DNA of 5,824 nucleotides from CAZYMF01 sp964648215 (lineage in GTDB: Bacteria; Desulfobacterota; Binatia; HRBIN30; JACQVA1). The stretch spans positions 1 through 5,824 of the forward strand of contig CAZYMF010000269.1 in the NCBI GenBank assembly GCA_964648215.1, written 5' to 3'. How positions within the stretch are numbered: position 1 is the first letter of the stretch; each line of letters opens with the position of its first letter. Positions 1 to 5,821 of this stretch are shown here, piece by piece. The position numbers and the translations under genes were made by a program. Below the pieces are notes generated by a model. That model did not search any database. It was not told the origin of the DNA and worked only from the letters and a program-made list of their open reading frames with translations.

Positions 1-107
1 TGCTGCGCGGCGTCGCCATGCAGTGGATGGCCGACCGCGGCTGCTTCGACATCGATGCCGTGCGCCGGAGCTTGAAGGAGGGGCTGCGCCGCAATCTGGC
101 GGCGTGA
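1..107 (+). CDS. C-terminal fragment of a probable TetR/AcrR-family regulator (5' end outside window)
   Basis: An open frame enters from the left edge (first full codon at base 3) and stops at TGA 105-107, giving 34 visible residues that start LRGVAMQWMADRGCFDIDAV and end in NLAA. An amphipathic stretch reading LRG-x-x-x-QW-x-x-D, followed by FD and a final charged helix, is typical of the ligand-domain C-terminus of TetR/AcrR regulators, where a last helix takes part in dimerisation. That is pattern resemblance only: the helix-turn-helix that would prove it lies outside the window. The stop is 12 bases before the next start, so the gene is probably co-transcribed with the MmgE/PrpD gene and may regulate this locus. 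Another helical protein cannot be excluded. Confidence 0.5.
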   Translation, partial: LRGVAMQWMADRGCFDIDAVRRSLKEGLRRNLAA

Positions 108-119
108 ACGAGGCGACCT

Positions 120-1475
120 ATGGCGGACGGCGAAACAGCGAGCGCGACCCGGGCGCTGGTCGCGGCGGCCCGCGGCCTCCGCTACGACGACCTCCCCGAG
201 GAGGCTCGCGAGGTCGCCCGCCACTGCCTGCTCGATTTCCTCGGCACCGCCCTGGCGGGATCGCGCGAGCCGCTCACCGACATCCTGGTCGAGCAGATCG
301 TGCGCGGCGAAGGCGCGACCGAGACCGGGTTGATCGGCCGGCGCGAGCGCGCGACCCGGCTCACCGCCGCCCTGGTGAACGGCGCCGCCGGACACGCGCT
401 CGACTTCGACGACACCCACACGACCATGAGCGGCCACCCCAGCGTTCCCGTCTTGCCCGCGCTGCTGGCGCTCGGCGAGACGGAAGGCGCGGACGGGCGC
501 AGGCTGCTCGCGGCTCTCGTGGCCGGCATCGAGCTGGAGTGCCGCCTGGGCGCGCTGCTCGGCCTCGGCCACTACGCCGCCGGCTTCCACGCCACCGGAA
601 CGGTCGGCACCTTCGGCGCGGCCGCCGCCTGCGCCCACCTGCTCGGGCTCGACGAGGACGGTTGGTTGAACGCGCTCGGGCTGGCCGGCACGCAAGCGGC
701 CGGGCTCAAGTCCGGTTTCGGCACGATGGCGAAACCGCTGCACGCCGGGCGCGCCGCCTCCGCCGGCCTGCTCTCCGCGTTGCTCGCCCGCGGCGGGTTC
801 ACCGCGCAACCGGCGATTCTCGAGGTGGCCCAGGGCTTCGCCGCGACTCACGCCGGCGCCGAGCCGTCGACGGCGACTCTGGAACGCTACGCCGGCCGCT
901 TCCTGATCCGCGAGACCTTGTTCAAGTATCACGCCGCCTGTTACCTGACCCACGCGGCGATCGAAGCGGCCGCGCAGCTCCGCGAGGGTCGGGAATTCGA
1001 TCTCGCCAAGGTCAGCGGCGTCGAGGTGCACGTCTCGCCCGCGCTGCTCGGCGTCTGCAACATCGAGAGCCCGACGACGGGCCTCGAGGGCAAGTTCAGC
1101 CTGCGCGCCACGACGGCGTTGGCATTGCTGGGGGAGGACACCACCGACCTGGCGACGTTCAGCGATGCCAGGATGATCGAGCCTCGCCTGACGGCGCTGC
1201 GCGACGTCGTGCACGTGATACCCACCGGCGACCTGCCACCGACGCAGGCGCGCGTCGTGGTCCAGGCGGAGCAGGACAGGGTCGAGGCCACGGCCGACAC
1301 CGGGCTGCCGGCGACGGATCTCGACCGGCAGCGCGGGCAGCTGCGCCGCAAGTTTCTCGGCCTCGCCACGCCGGTGCTGGGCGCGCGACAGGCCGCACGC
1401 CTCGCCGACGCGGCGCTATCGGCGCAGGAGGTCGCCTCGATCGCGGACCTCGTGCATCTCGCGCGCCCGCAGTGA
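120..1475 (+). CDS. MmgE/PrpD family protein (2-methylcitrate dehydratase / cis-aconitate decarboxylase fold)
   Basis: A 451-residue protein, the usual length for the family, whose members dehydrate 2-methylcitrate (PrpD), decarboxylate cis-aconitate, or act on related hydroxy-acids. Seen in order: an N-terminal helical domain with HALDFDDTH at 92-100 and SGHPS at 104-108; a GFHATGTVG segment at 155-163; GTMAKPLHAGRAA at 201-213; the second-domain entry with FKYHAACYLTHAAIEA at 268-283; and GKFSLRATTALALL at 324-337. By comparison with human cis-aconitate decarboxylase, H106, H157 and K205 match catalytic-pocket residues. The position of its His277 seems to be Cys274, as in many uncharacterised bacterial members, so the substrate cannot be read from sequence. 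ATG 120 has GAGG at 110-113 with a 6-base spacer. The protein should be cytosolic; no signal peptide is visible. It lies 20 bases before the metallo-hydrolase gene and probably shares its transcript. The family call is firm; the reaction is unknown. Confidence 0.93.
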   Translation: MADGETASATRALVAAARGLRYDDLPEEAREVARHCLLDFLGTALAGSREPLTDILVEQIVRGEGATETGLIGRRERATRLTAALVNGAAGHALDFDDTHTTMSGHPSVPVLPALLALGETEGADGRRLLAALVAGIELECRLGALLGLGHYAAGFHATGTVGTFGAAAACAHLLGLDEDGWLNALGLAGTQAAGLKSGFGTMAKPLHAGRAASAGLLSALLARGGFTAQPAILEVAQGFAATHAGAEPSTATLERYAGRFLIRETLFKYHAACYLTHAAIEAAAQLREGREFDLAKVSGVEVHVSPALLGVCNIESPTTGLEGKFSLRATTALALLGEDTTDLATFSDARMIEPRLTALRDVVHVIPTGDLPPTQARVVVQAEQDRVEATADTGLPATDLDRQRGQLRRKFLGLATPVLGARQAARLADAALSAQEVASIADLVHLARPQ

Positions 1476-1482
1476 GCCGATC

Positions 1483-1488
1483 GGGAGG
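1483..1488 (+). promoter_or_regulatory. Ribosome binding site deciding the hydrolase start
   Basis: GGGAGG lies 7 bases before ATG 1496. It fixes the start of the hydrolase, because the same frame stays open upstream through the whole MmgE/PrpD gene and length alone would place the start far too early. Confidence 0.75.
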
Positions 1489-1495
1489 TGTCTGG

Positions 1496-2341
1496 ATGCT
1501 TCGCTGGAAAATCGGTCATGTCAGCGTGACTCGGGTGGTGGACGACGTGATCAGCTCCATCGGGGAACTGCTGCTGCCGCAAGCGACACCGGAGATCCTG
1601 CGGCCGATCCCGTGGATGTCGCCGTTTCTCGACGGCGAGGGCCGGCTGACGCTCAGCATTCACACCCTCGTCGTCGAATCGTGTGGCCGGCGCATTCTCG
1701 TCGACACCTGTCTCGGCAACGACAAGGAGCGGCCGATCGTGCCGGAGTGGCACCTGCGCTCGACGTCGTTTCTGTCCGACCTGGCGGCGGCCGGGGCGGC
1801 GCGCGAGTCCATCGACCTGGTGCTCTGCACGCATTTGCATCTCGATCACGTCGGCTGGAACACGATGCGCGCCGCCGACCGCTGGGTGCCGACCTTCCCC
1901 AACGCGCGCTATCTGTTCGCGCGCAAGGAGTGGGATTTTTGGAAAGACCAGCCCGAGGAGTTCGGTCCGGTGATCACCGACTCGGTGCGTCCCATCGTCG
2001 ACGCCGGTCTGGCCGACCTGGTGGAGACGGACCACGCGCTGACCGACGAGGTCCGGCTCGAGCCGACGCCGGGCCACACGCCCGGGCACGTCAGCGTCCG
2101 CATCAAATCGGCCGGCGAGGAGGCCGTGATCACCGGCGACATGATGCACCACCCCTGCCAGATCGCGCACCCGGAGTGGTCGACCGTGCTCGACCACAAC
2201 GCCGACGACAGCCAGAGAACGCGCCGCGATTTTCTGGCGCGCTGCGCGCAGGCGCCGGTGCTGGTGATCGGGACGCACTTCGCGACACCGACGGCAGGCC
2301 GCATCGTCCGCGACGGCGACGCCTATCGGCTCGACTACTGA
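1496..2341 (+). CDS. MBL-fold metallo-hydrolase
   Basis: A 281-residue metallo-beta-lactamase-fold protein, probably cytosolic, with a complete dinuclear metal site. The HxHxDH motif gives H113, H115, D117 and H118 (in THLHLDHVGWN); H194 lies in PTPGHTPGH, D215 in ITGDMMHH, and H261 in the C-terminal IGTHFATP. The early part has the strand pattern HTLVVESCGRRILVDTCLGND (split here: HTLVV 56-60, RRILVDTC 65-72) common in lactonase-, glyoxalase II- and parathion-hydrolase-like members. These enzymes cleave ester, thioester, lactone or phosphoester bonds; the aromatic RKEWDFWKD segment (143-151) is shared by a widespread uncharacterised proteobacterial group as I recall it. The substrate is unknown. 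Beside an MmgE/PrpD gene, a lactonase or CoA-thioesterase role is a reasonable guess only. The start is ATG 1496, the first in-frame start after the previous stop, with a good ribosome binding site. Confidence 0.92.
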   Translation: MLRWKIGHVSVTRVVDDVISSIGELLLPQATPEILRPIPWMSPFLDGEGRLTLSIHTLVVESCGRRILVDTCLGNDKERPIVPEWHLRSTSFLSDLAAAGAARESIDLVLCTHLHLDHVGWNTMRAADRWVPTFPNARYLFARKEWDFWKDQPEEFGPVITDSVRPIVDAGLADLVETDHALTDEVRLEPTPGHTPGHVSVRIKSAGEEAVITGDMMHHPCQIAHPEWSTVLDHNADDSQRTRRDFLARCAQAPVLVIGTHFATPTAGRIVRDGDAYRLDY

Positions 2342-2380
2342 TCTTCATGCGCCCTTGCATCACCAACCAGCGCAATCTCT

Positions 2381-2416
2381 CCTCTCCCTCCGGGAGAGGA
2401 TGAAGGTGAGGGGATG
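2381..2416 (+). repeat. Dispersed palindromic repeat, copy 1
   Basis: The core CCTCTCCCTCCGGGAGAGG (2381-2399) is an 8-bp perfect inverted repeat around TCC, followed by a tail ending GGTGAGGGGATG. The same unit occurs in reverse complement at 2493-2526, differing by about two inserted bases and a small change between core and tail. Palindrome plus tail recalls REP-type extragenic repeats, and closely similar CCCTCTCC/GGGAGAGG units are common between genes in high-GC proteobacteria. Read as RNA right after the hydrolase stop, it could form a short stem. Confidence 0.8.
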
Positions 2417-2434
2417 AAACACTCTTCAACCACT

Positions 2435-2447
2435 TGTTCTAGGAACA
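2435..2447. repeat. Short palindrome TGTTC-TAG-GAACA
   Basis: A perfect 5-3-5 inverted repeat in the spacer between the two larger repeats, about 160 bases before the mutase small-subunit start. It has the size and symmetry of a dimeric regulator site. I cannot name a protein: the half-sites are oriented opposite to a classical Gram-positive LexA box. A short palindrome can also occur by chance. Confidence 0.3.
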
Positions 2448-2492
2448 TGACGTCGCAGCGAGGCGCCCGTCGACGATCGCGACCATTCATTC

Positions 2493-2526
2493 CATCCCCT
2501 CACCTGACCTCTCCCGGAGGGAGAGG
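2493..2526 (-). repeat. Dispersed palindromic repeat, copy 2 (inverted)
   Basis: Reverse complement of the unit at 2381-2416: CATCCCCTCACCT (2493-2505), then CCTCTCCC-GGA-GGGAGAGG (2508-2526). The two copies face each other across 76 bases (2417-2492), so the pair could also fold into one long cruciform or RNA hairpin. This arrangement resembles a bacterial interspersed mosaic element made of two inverted REP units. No REP-associated transposase is in the window. Confidence 0.8.
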
Positions 2527-2604
2527 AACCCAGAAGGATCGACGACTCGGGGCAAAGGCCTCGCCGCAAGACGGTGGGGCGAAGGCGACGCGAGAGGACG
2601 AACC

Positions 2605-3009
2605 ATGAACAGCGACAGAAAGACGCGGGTCCTGATCGCCAAACCCGGCCTGGACGGCCACGACCGCGGCGCGCGCGTGGTGGCGTACGGCCTGCGCGAC
2701 GCCGGGTTCGAGGTGATCTACACCGGCCTGCGGCAGACGCCGGAGCAGATCGCGACGGCCGCCGTGCAGGAGGACGTCGACGTGATCGGCCTCTCCGTCC
2801 TCTCGGGCGCCCACCTGGCGCTGACGCGCAAGGTGATCGACAGGCTGCGCGAGCAGGACGCGGCGGACATCCCGCTTCTGGTCGGAGGGTTGATCCCCGA
2901 GGCCGACAAGCCGGCGCTCAAGGAGATGGGAGTGGCCGAGGTGTTCACCGCCGGAACGCCGATCTCCGCGATCGCGTCGTTCATCGAGGAGCACGTGGCA
3001 AACGCGTAG
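2605..3009 (+). CDS. Acyl-CoA mutase small subunit, cobalamin-binding domain protein
   Basis: A 134-residue protein consisting almost entirely of the Rossmann-like B12-binding domain found at the C-terminus of methylmalonyl-CoA mutase. Visible motifs are KPGLDGHDRGARVVA, giving the DxHxxG signature (D17, H19, G22) whose histidine replaces dimethylbenzimidazole as the lower cobalt ligand; SVL (S64-L66), the SxL motif; and LVGG (92-95) before the nucleotide-loop region. The length matches free-standing small subunits such as IcmB and HcmB. It should pair with the large subunit encoded 16 bases downstream to form the adenosylcobalamin holoenzyme. The start is ATG 2605, with AGAGGA at 2593-2598 six bases before it; nothing upstream in frame resembles the family. 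The family call is secure; the substrate depends on the large subunit. Confidence 0.95.
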   Translation: MNSDRKTRVLIAKPGLDGHDRGARVVAYGLRDAGFEVIYTGLRQTPEQIATAAVQEDVDVIGLSVLSGAHLALTRKVIDRLREQDAADIPLLVGGLIPEADKPALKEMGVAEVFTAGTPISAIASFIEEHVANA

Positions 3010-3015
3010 CGTGGC

Positions 3016-3021
3016 AGGAGG
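3016..3021 (+). promoter_or_regulatory. Ribosome binding site of the mutase large subunit
   Basis: A full AGGAGG lies in the 16-base gap after the small-subunit stop, 4 bases before ATG 3026. It supports ATG 3026 over the in-frame GTG at 3011, whose initiation region would overlap the preceding stop and which has no binding site of its own. Confidence 0.75.
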
Positions 3022-3025
3022 CATC

Positions 3026-4783
3026 ATGAAGGAAACGCACGACGACATCGAACGTATCGCCGAGGCAGAGGAGCATTGGCGGCAGGACGTTCTCGAGCCG
3101 CGGGTGAAGCGCTTCAATCTCGAAAAGAGCCCAACCCGCTTCTACACGCCCACGGCGACGCCTCGCTTCGACTTTCTCGAGCAGGTGGGCTTTCCCGGCC
3201 AGTACCCCTTCACCGCCGGCAACCAGCCCTTCGACTTCTGGCGGGCGTACGCCGAGGCCGGGGCGCGGATGGGCATGCGTCCGGAATCGGGCGGCGGCGG
3301 CGCGGCCGGCCGCTACAGCGGCTACGGCACGGCGGAGGACTACCGCGACTACCTGCGCCGCATGCAATCCCTCGGCAGCCGCGGCGGCCCCAACATCGCC
3401 TTCGATCTGGTCACCCAGTGCGGCTACGACTCCGACAGCCCCTACGCCGCCGGCGAGGTCGGCCGCGTGGGCGTGGCGATCGACTCCTTCCGCGACTTCG
3501 AGGTGATCTACGAGGCCTTCACCGGCGACCGCGACATCGACAAGGTCCCCTCCAACTTCACCATCAACGCGCCCGCGGCGGTGATCATCGCGATGTACGC
3601 GGCGCTGGCCGAGAAGCGCGGCATTCCCCTGGAGAAGCTGCGCGGCACGCCGCAGAACGACATCCTGAAGGAGTTCATCGCCCGCGGCACCTACATCTAC
3701 CCGCCGCGGCCGTCGATGCGGCTGTTCCGCGACACCCTGGTCTTCTGCCGCCGCCACCTCCCCAAGCTCAACGTCACCAGCATCGGCGGCTACCACATCC
3801 GCGAGGCCGGGGCGACGCGCATCCAGGATCTCGCTTTCTCCCTCGCCAACGGCTGCGCCTATCTGCAAGCGGGAGTCGATGCCGGCCTCGAGATTGACGA
3901 CTTCGCGCCGATGTTCACCTTCAACGCCTTCGGCGGCAGCATGGAGATCTACCACGAGATCGCCTTCCAGCGCGCGGCGCGGCGGATGTGGGCGCGGCTG
4001 GTCAAGGAGCGCTTCGGCGCCAAGGACCCGCGCGGCATGATGATCCGGCAGCCGATCACGGCGCACGTCGGCTGCACCAGCACGACGCTGCAGCGGCCGC
4101 TCAACAATCTCGCCCGCGCCGTCGTCGGCGGCATCGCCGCCGGCATGTGCGGCGGCCTGCCCGCGGCCTATCCGCCCTTCGACGAGCCGCTCGGCCTCGG
4201 CCACAGCCTCGAGTCCATCCAGCTCCAGATGGACGCCACCCGCATCCTGATCTTCGAGGCGAAGGTGGCCGACGTCGTCGACCCGTGGGCGGGCTCCTAC
4301 TTCATGGAGTCGCTGACCGACGAGACCGAGGCCGCCGCGCAGGCGGAGCTCGACAAGATCGACGGCATGGGCGGCGCCGTCGCCGCCATCGAGAACGGGT
4401 ACATGCCGCGTGCCGTCGCGAAAAGCGCCTACGAGCGGCAGAAGCGTATCGAGAGCCAGGAAGAGTTCATGGTCGGGGTGAACTGCTTCAACGGCGACAA
4501 CGAGATCGACGTTCCCGTGCAACGCGTCGTCGACGAGCTCTACGATGCCCGGCAGATGGCCAGCGCGGAGGAGCGGCAGCTCGCCAAGCTCGCCGCCTTG
4601 CGGCGCGAGCGCGACGGCAAGGCGGCGAGCCACGCCCTCGCGGGATTGGAGGCGCGCGCCCGGGACGAGAGCGCCAATGTGATGCCCGACCTGATCGAGT
4701 GCGTGAAGAGCGAGGCGACGCTGCAGGAGATCTGCGACGTCCTGCGCGGCGTCTTCGGCGAGGCCGAGCCGGTGAAGATCTGA
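3026..4783 (+). CDS. Adenosylcobalamin-dependent acyl-CoA mutase large subunit (methylmalonyl-CoA mutase family, divergent)
   Basis: A 585-residue catalytic subunit of the methylmalonyl-CoA mutase family, which moves a CoA-thioester carbonyl or similar group by radical rearrangement. Family marks: YPFTAG (60-65); GRYSGYGTAED (95-105); FDLVTQCGYDSD (126-137); GVAIDS (149-154); QNDILKEFIARGTYIYPP (210-227); GGYHIREAGAT (254-264); RAARRMWA (316-323); VVDPWAGSY (417-425). Aligned by eye to Propionibacterium MutB, Y97, Q210, R220 and H257 match Tyr89, Gln197, Arg207 and His244, the catalytic and carboxylate-binding set. Isobutyryl-CoA mutase has Phe and Gln at the Tyr89 and Arg207 positions, so this enzyme looks suited to a carboxylated acyl-CoA. 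Odd points: the usual RGPYxTMY loop is replaced by a longer segment rich in Gly and charge (64-95), and the HSQTSGWSLTAQ and SLHTNALDE motifs are not conserved (compare 341-361 and 376-387). It is split from its B12 domain, like IcmA and HcmA. Family very secure; true methylmalonyl-CoA specificity doubtful. Confidence 0.95.
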   Translation: MKETHDDIERIAEAEEHWRQDVLEPRVKRFNLEKSPTRFYTPTATPRFDFLEQVGFPGQYPFTAGNQPFDFWRAYAEAGARMGMRPESGGGGAAGRYSGYGTAEDYRDYLRRMQSLGSRGGPNIAFDLVTQCGYDSDSPYAAGEVGRVGVAIDSFRDFEVIYEAFTGDRDIDKVPSNFTINAPAAVIIAMYAALAEKRGIPLEKLRGTPQNDILKEFIARGTYIYPPRPSMRLFRDTLVFCRRHLPKLNVTSIGGYHIREAGATRIQDLAFSLANGCAYLQAGVDAGLEIDDFAPMFTFNAFGGSMEIYHEIAFQRAARRMWARLVKERFGAKDPRGMMIRQPITAHVGCTSTTLQRPLNNLARAVVGGIAAGMCGGLPAAYPPFDEPLGLGHSLESIQLQMDATRILIFEAKVADVVDPWAGSYFMESLTDETEAAAQAELDKIDGMGGAVAAIENGYMPRAVAKSAYERQKRIESQEEFMVGVNCFNGDNEIDVPVQRVVDELYDARQMASAEERQLAKLAALRRERDGKAASHALAGLEARARDESANVMPDLIECVKSEATLQEICDVLRGVFGEAEPVKI

Positions 4784-4802
4784 AGACGAGGTCGCGGCGA
4801 TC

Positions 4803-5753
4803 ATGACGGCGCGCTCCTGGGACGATCTGGTGGCCGGTGCGCGCCGGGGGCAACCCCGGCCGCTGGCGCGTCTGATCAGCCGCGTCGAGAACCGCGAGCC
4901 GGGCTGGCGAGAAGCAATGAGAGCGCTCTTTCCGCACGCCGGCGGCGCCCGAATCGTCGGCATCACCGGGCCTCCGGGCGCCGGGAAGAGCTCCCTCACC
5001 AGCGGCATCACGGCGCGCCTGGTCGAGCGCGGCCACCGCGTCGGCATCATCGCCGTCGATCCGACCAGCCCGTTCTCCGGCGGCGCTCTGCTCGGCGATC
5101 GCCTGCGCATGCGCGAGGTCGCCACCACGCCCGGCGTGTTCATCCGTTCGATGGCCACCCGCGGGACGTTGGGCGGCCTCTGCCAGGGCGCGCGTGACGT
5201 CGCCCGTATCCTGGCGGCCGCCGGTCACGACATCATCCTGCTCGAGACCGTCGGCGTCGGACAGGACGAGATCGAGGTGGTCAAGGCGGCGGATCTGGTC
5301 GTTGTCGTGTGCGTACCCGGGCAGGGCGACGGCGTGCAGACGTTGAAGGCGGGAATCATGGAGATCGCCGACCTCTTCGTCGTCAACAAGGCCGATCGCG
5401 AGGGCGCCGACGTGCTCGTCGCCGACATCCGCTCGATGCAGGCACTGACCACCGACGGCGACGGCACGACTGCGCCCGTGCTCGAGACCTGCGCTCTCAG
5501 CGGCCAGGGTGTGGAGGCACTCGTGCAGGCGATGCTGGCACCGGCGGCGGCTGCCCGTCGCGGCGGCGAGCGCGACCAGATACGCGTGCGAGAAGAGATC
5601 CTCACGCTGCTCGAGCGCGGGATCGCGCGACTGGTTCGCCGGCGCTGGGGCAACGACGCAGAGCTCGACAACGCCGTCGAGCGCGTGCGCCGCGGAGAGA
5701 TCGACCCGTACTCGGCGGCGCAGTCGATACTCGACGCGATGCAAGTGAGCTAA
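4803..5753 (+). CDS. meaB: MeaB/ArgK-type G3E-like GTPase, mutase chaperone
   Basis: A 316-residue SIMIBI-class P-loop GTPase. In characterised members (MeaB, human MMAA) GTP hydrolysis drives delivery of adenosylcobalamin to the mutase and ejection of damaged cofactor. Visible motifs: Walker A GPPGAGKSS (56-64); the DPTSPFSGGALLGDRLRM switch region (86-103); ETVGVGQ (148-154); the PGQGDGVQTLKAG loop (172-184), corresponding to MeaB switch III, where the better known proteins read GDELQGIK; and base-specificity NKAD (195-198). A C-terminal helical extension (about 255-316) is the part used for dimerisation in this family. The residue after ETVGVGQ is Asp rather than the Ser I expect in MeaB, a small variation. 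ATG 4803 lies 19 bases after the mutase stop, with only a weak GAGG at 4788-4791, so translation may be partly coupled. Its place directly after the mutase subunits supports the MeaB role over any arginine transport function implied by the old name ArgK. Confidence 0.94.
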   Translation: MTARSWDDLVAGARRGQPRPLARLISRVENREPGWREAMRALFPHAGGARIVGITGPPGAGKSSLTSGITARLVERGHRVGIIAVDPTSPFSGGALLGDRLRMREVATTPGVFIRSMATRGTLGGLCQGARDVARILAAAGHDIILLETVGVGQDEIEVVKAADLVVVVCVPGQGDGVQTLKAGIMEIADLFVVNKADREGADVLVADIRSMQALTTDGDGTTAPVLETCALSGQGVEALVQAMLAPAAAARRGGERDQIRVREEILTLLERGIARLVRRRWGNDAELDNAVERVRRGEIDPYSAAQSILDAMQVS

Positions 5754-5758
5754 GGAGG
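5752..5758 (+). promoter_or_regulatory. Strong Shine-Dalgarno-like sequence at the meaB stop
   Basis: AAGGAGG overlaps the TAA stop of meaB. No ATG, GTG or TTG follows at normal distance; a palindromic repeat begins about 10 bases later. It may be chance, or the remains of a binding site for a former downstream gene. Confidence 0.35.
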
Positions 5759-5768
5759 CTTCTGCTGA

Positions 5769-5821
5769 GTTCGCGCCCTTCGAGACGGCCGCTGAGGAAA
5801 CGCGGCCTCCACAGGGCGAAC
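5769..5821 (+). repeat. Palindromic repeat / possible hairpin terminator after meaB
   Basis: The outer arms GTTCG-CG-CCCT (5769-5779) and AGGGCGAAC (5813-5821) pair with a 2-base bulge. Inside them GGCCGC (5787-5792) pairs perfectly with GCGGCC (5802-5807) around a 9-base loop. Units of the type CCTTCGAGACGGCCGC...GCGGCCTC...AGGGCGAAC are, to my knowledge, widespread intergenic repeats in high-GC proteobacteria. There is no T-run within the window, so a role as a factor-independent terminator is possible but unproved. It is unrelated to the repeat at 2381-2526. Confidence 0.7.

Larger units (their letters stand above)
2342..2604. other. Noncoding gap carrying inverted palindromic repeats
   Basis: These 263 bases separate the hydrolase from the mutase operon. 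I see no credible gene: the short frames here run through repeats and lack ribosome binding sites. The gap holds two inverted palindromic repeats (2381-2416 and 2493-2526), a short TGTTC-TAG-GAACA palindrome (2435-2447) and an imperfect stem in the presumed mutase leader (2558-2565 with 2578-2586). I found no convincing -35/-10 pair and no cobalamin riboswitch B12 box. A promoter for the mutase operon may lie here, but the sequence does not show one clearly. Confidence 0.7.

Noticed and set aside
23..1495. A long + strand open frame continuous with the metallo-hydrolase, which would make a 772-residue fusion
   Set aside because: The part before 1496 overlaps the MmgE/PrpD gene in another frame and is Arg/Pro/Gly-rich with no domain, typical of an out-of-frame reading of GC-rich DNA. 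The hydrolase has its own ribosome binding site and ATG.
941..2278. A 445-codon open frame on the - strand opposite the MmgE/PrpD and hydrolase genes
   Set aside because: It has no recognisable domain and lies wholly antisense to two clear families. A shadow of codon bias explains it.
2527..2604. Possible cobalamin riboswitch before the B12-binding subunit
   Set aside because: There is no B12 box and too little conserved structure. Only an imperfect stem (2558-2565 with 2578-2586) is visible.
2414..2608. Small 64-codon open frame across the intergenic gap
   Set aside because: It starts inside one repeat and runs through the other, has no ribosome binding site, and its peptide is simply translated repeat. 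The reverse strand gives similar spurious PLPEGE-type peptides.
3011..3025. GTG start for the mutase large subunit
   Set aside because: It would start one base after the small-subunit stop with no ribosome binding site. ATG 3026 follows an AGGAGG.
2981..5158. A 725-codon open frame on the - strand opposite the mutase and meaB
   Set aside because: It is antisense to two strongly recognised genes, its composition is Arg/Ala/Gly/Val-rich without motifs, and long antisense frames are expected at this GC content.
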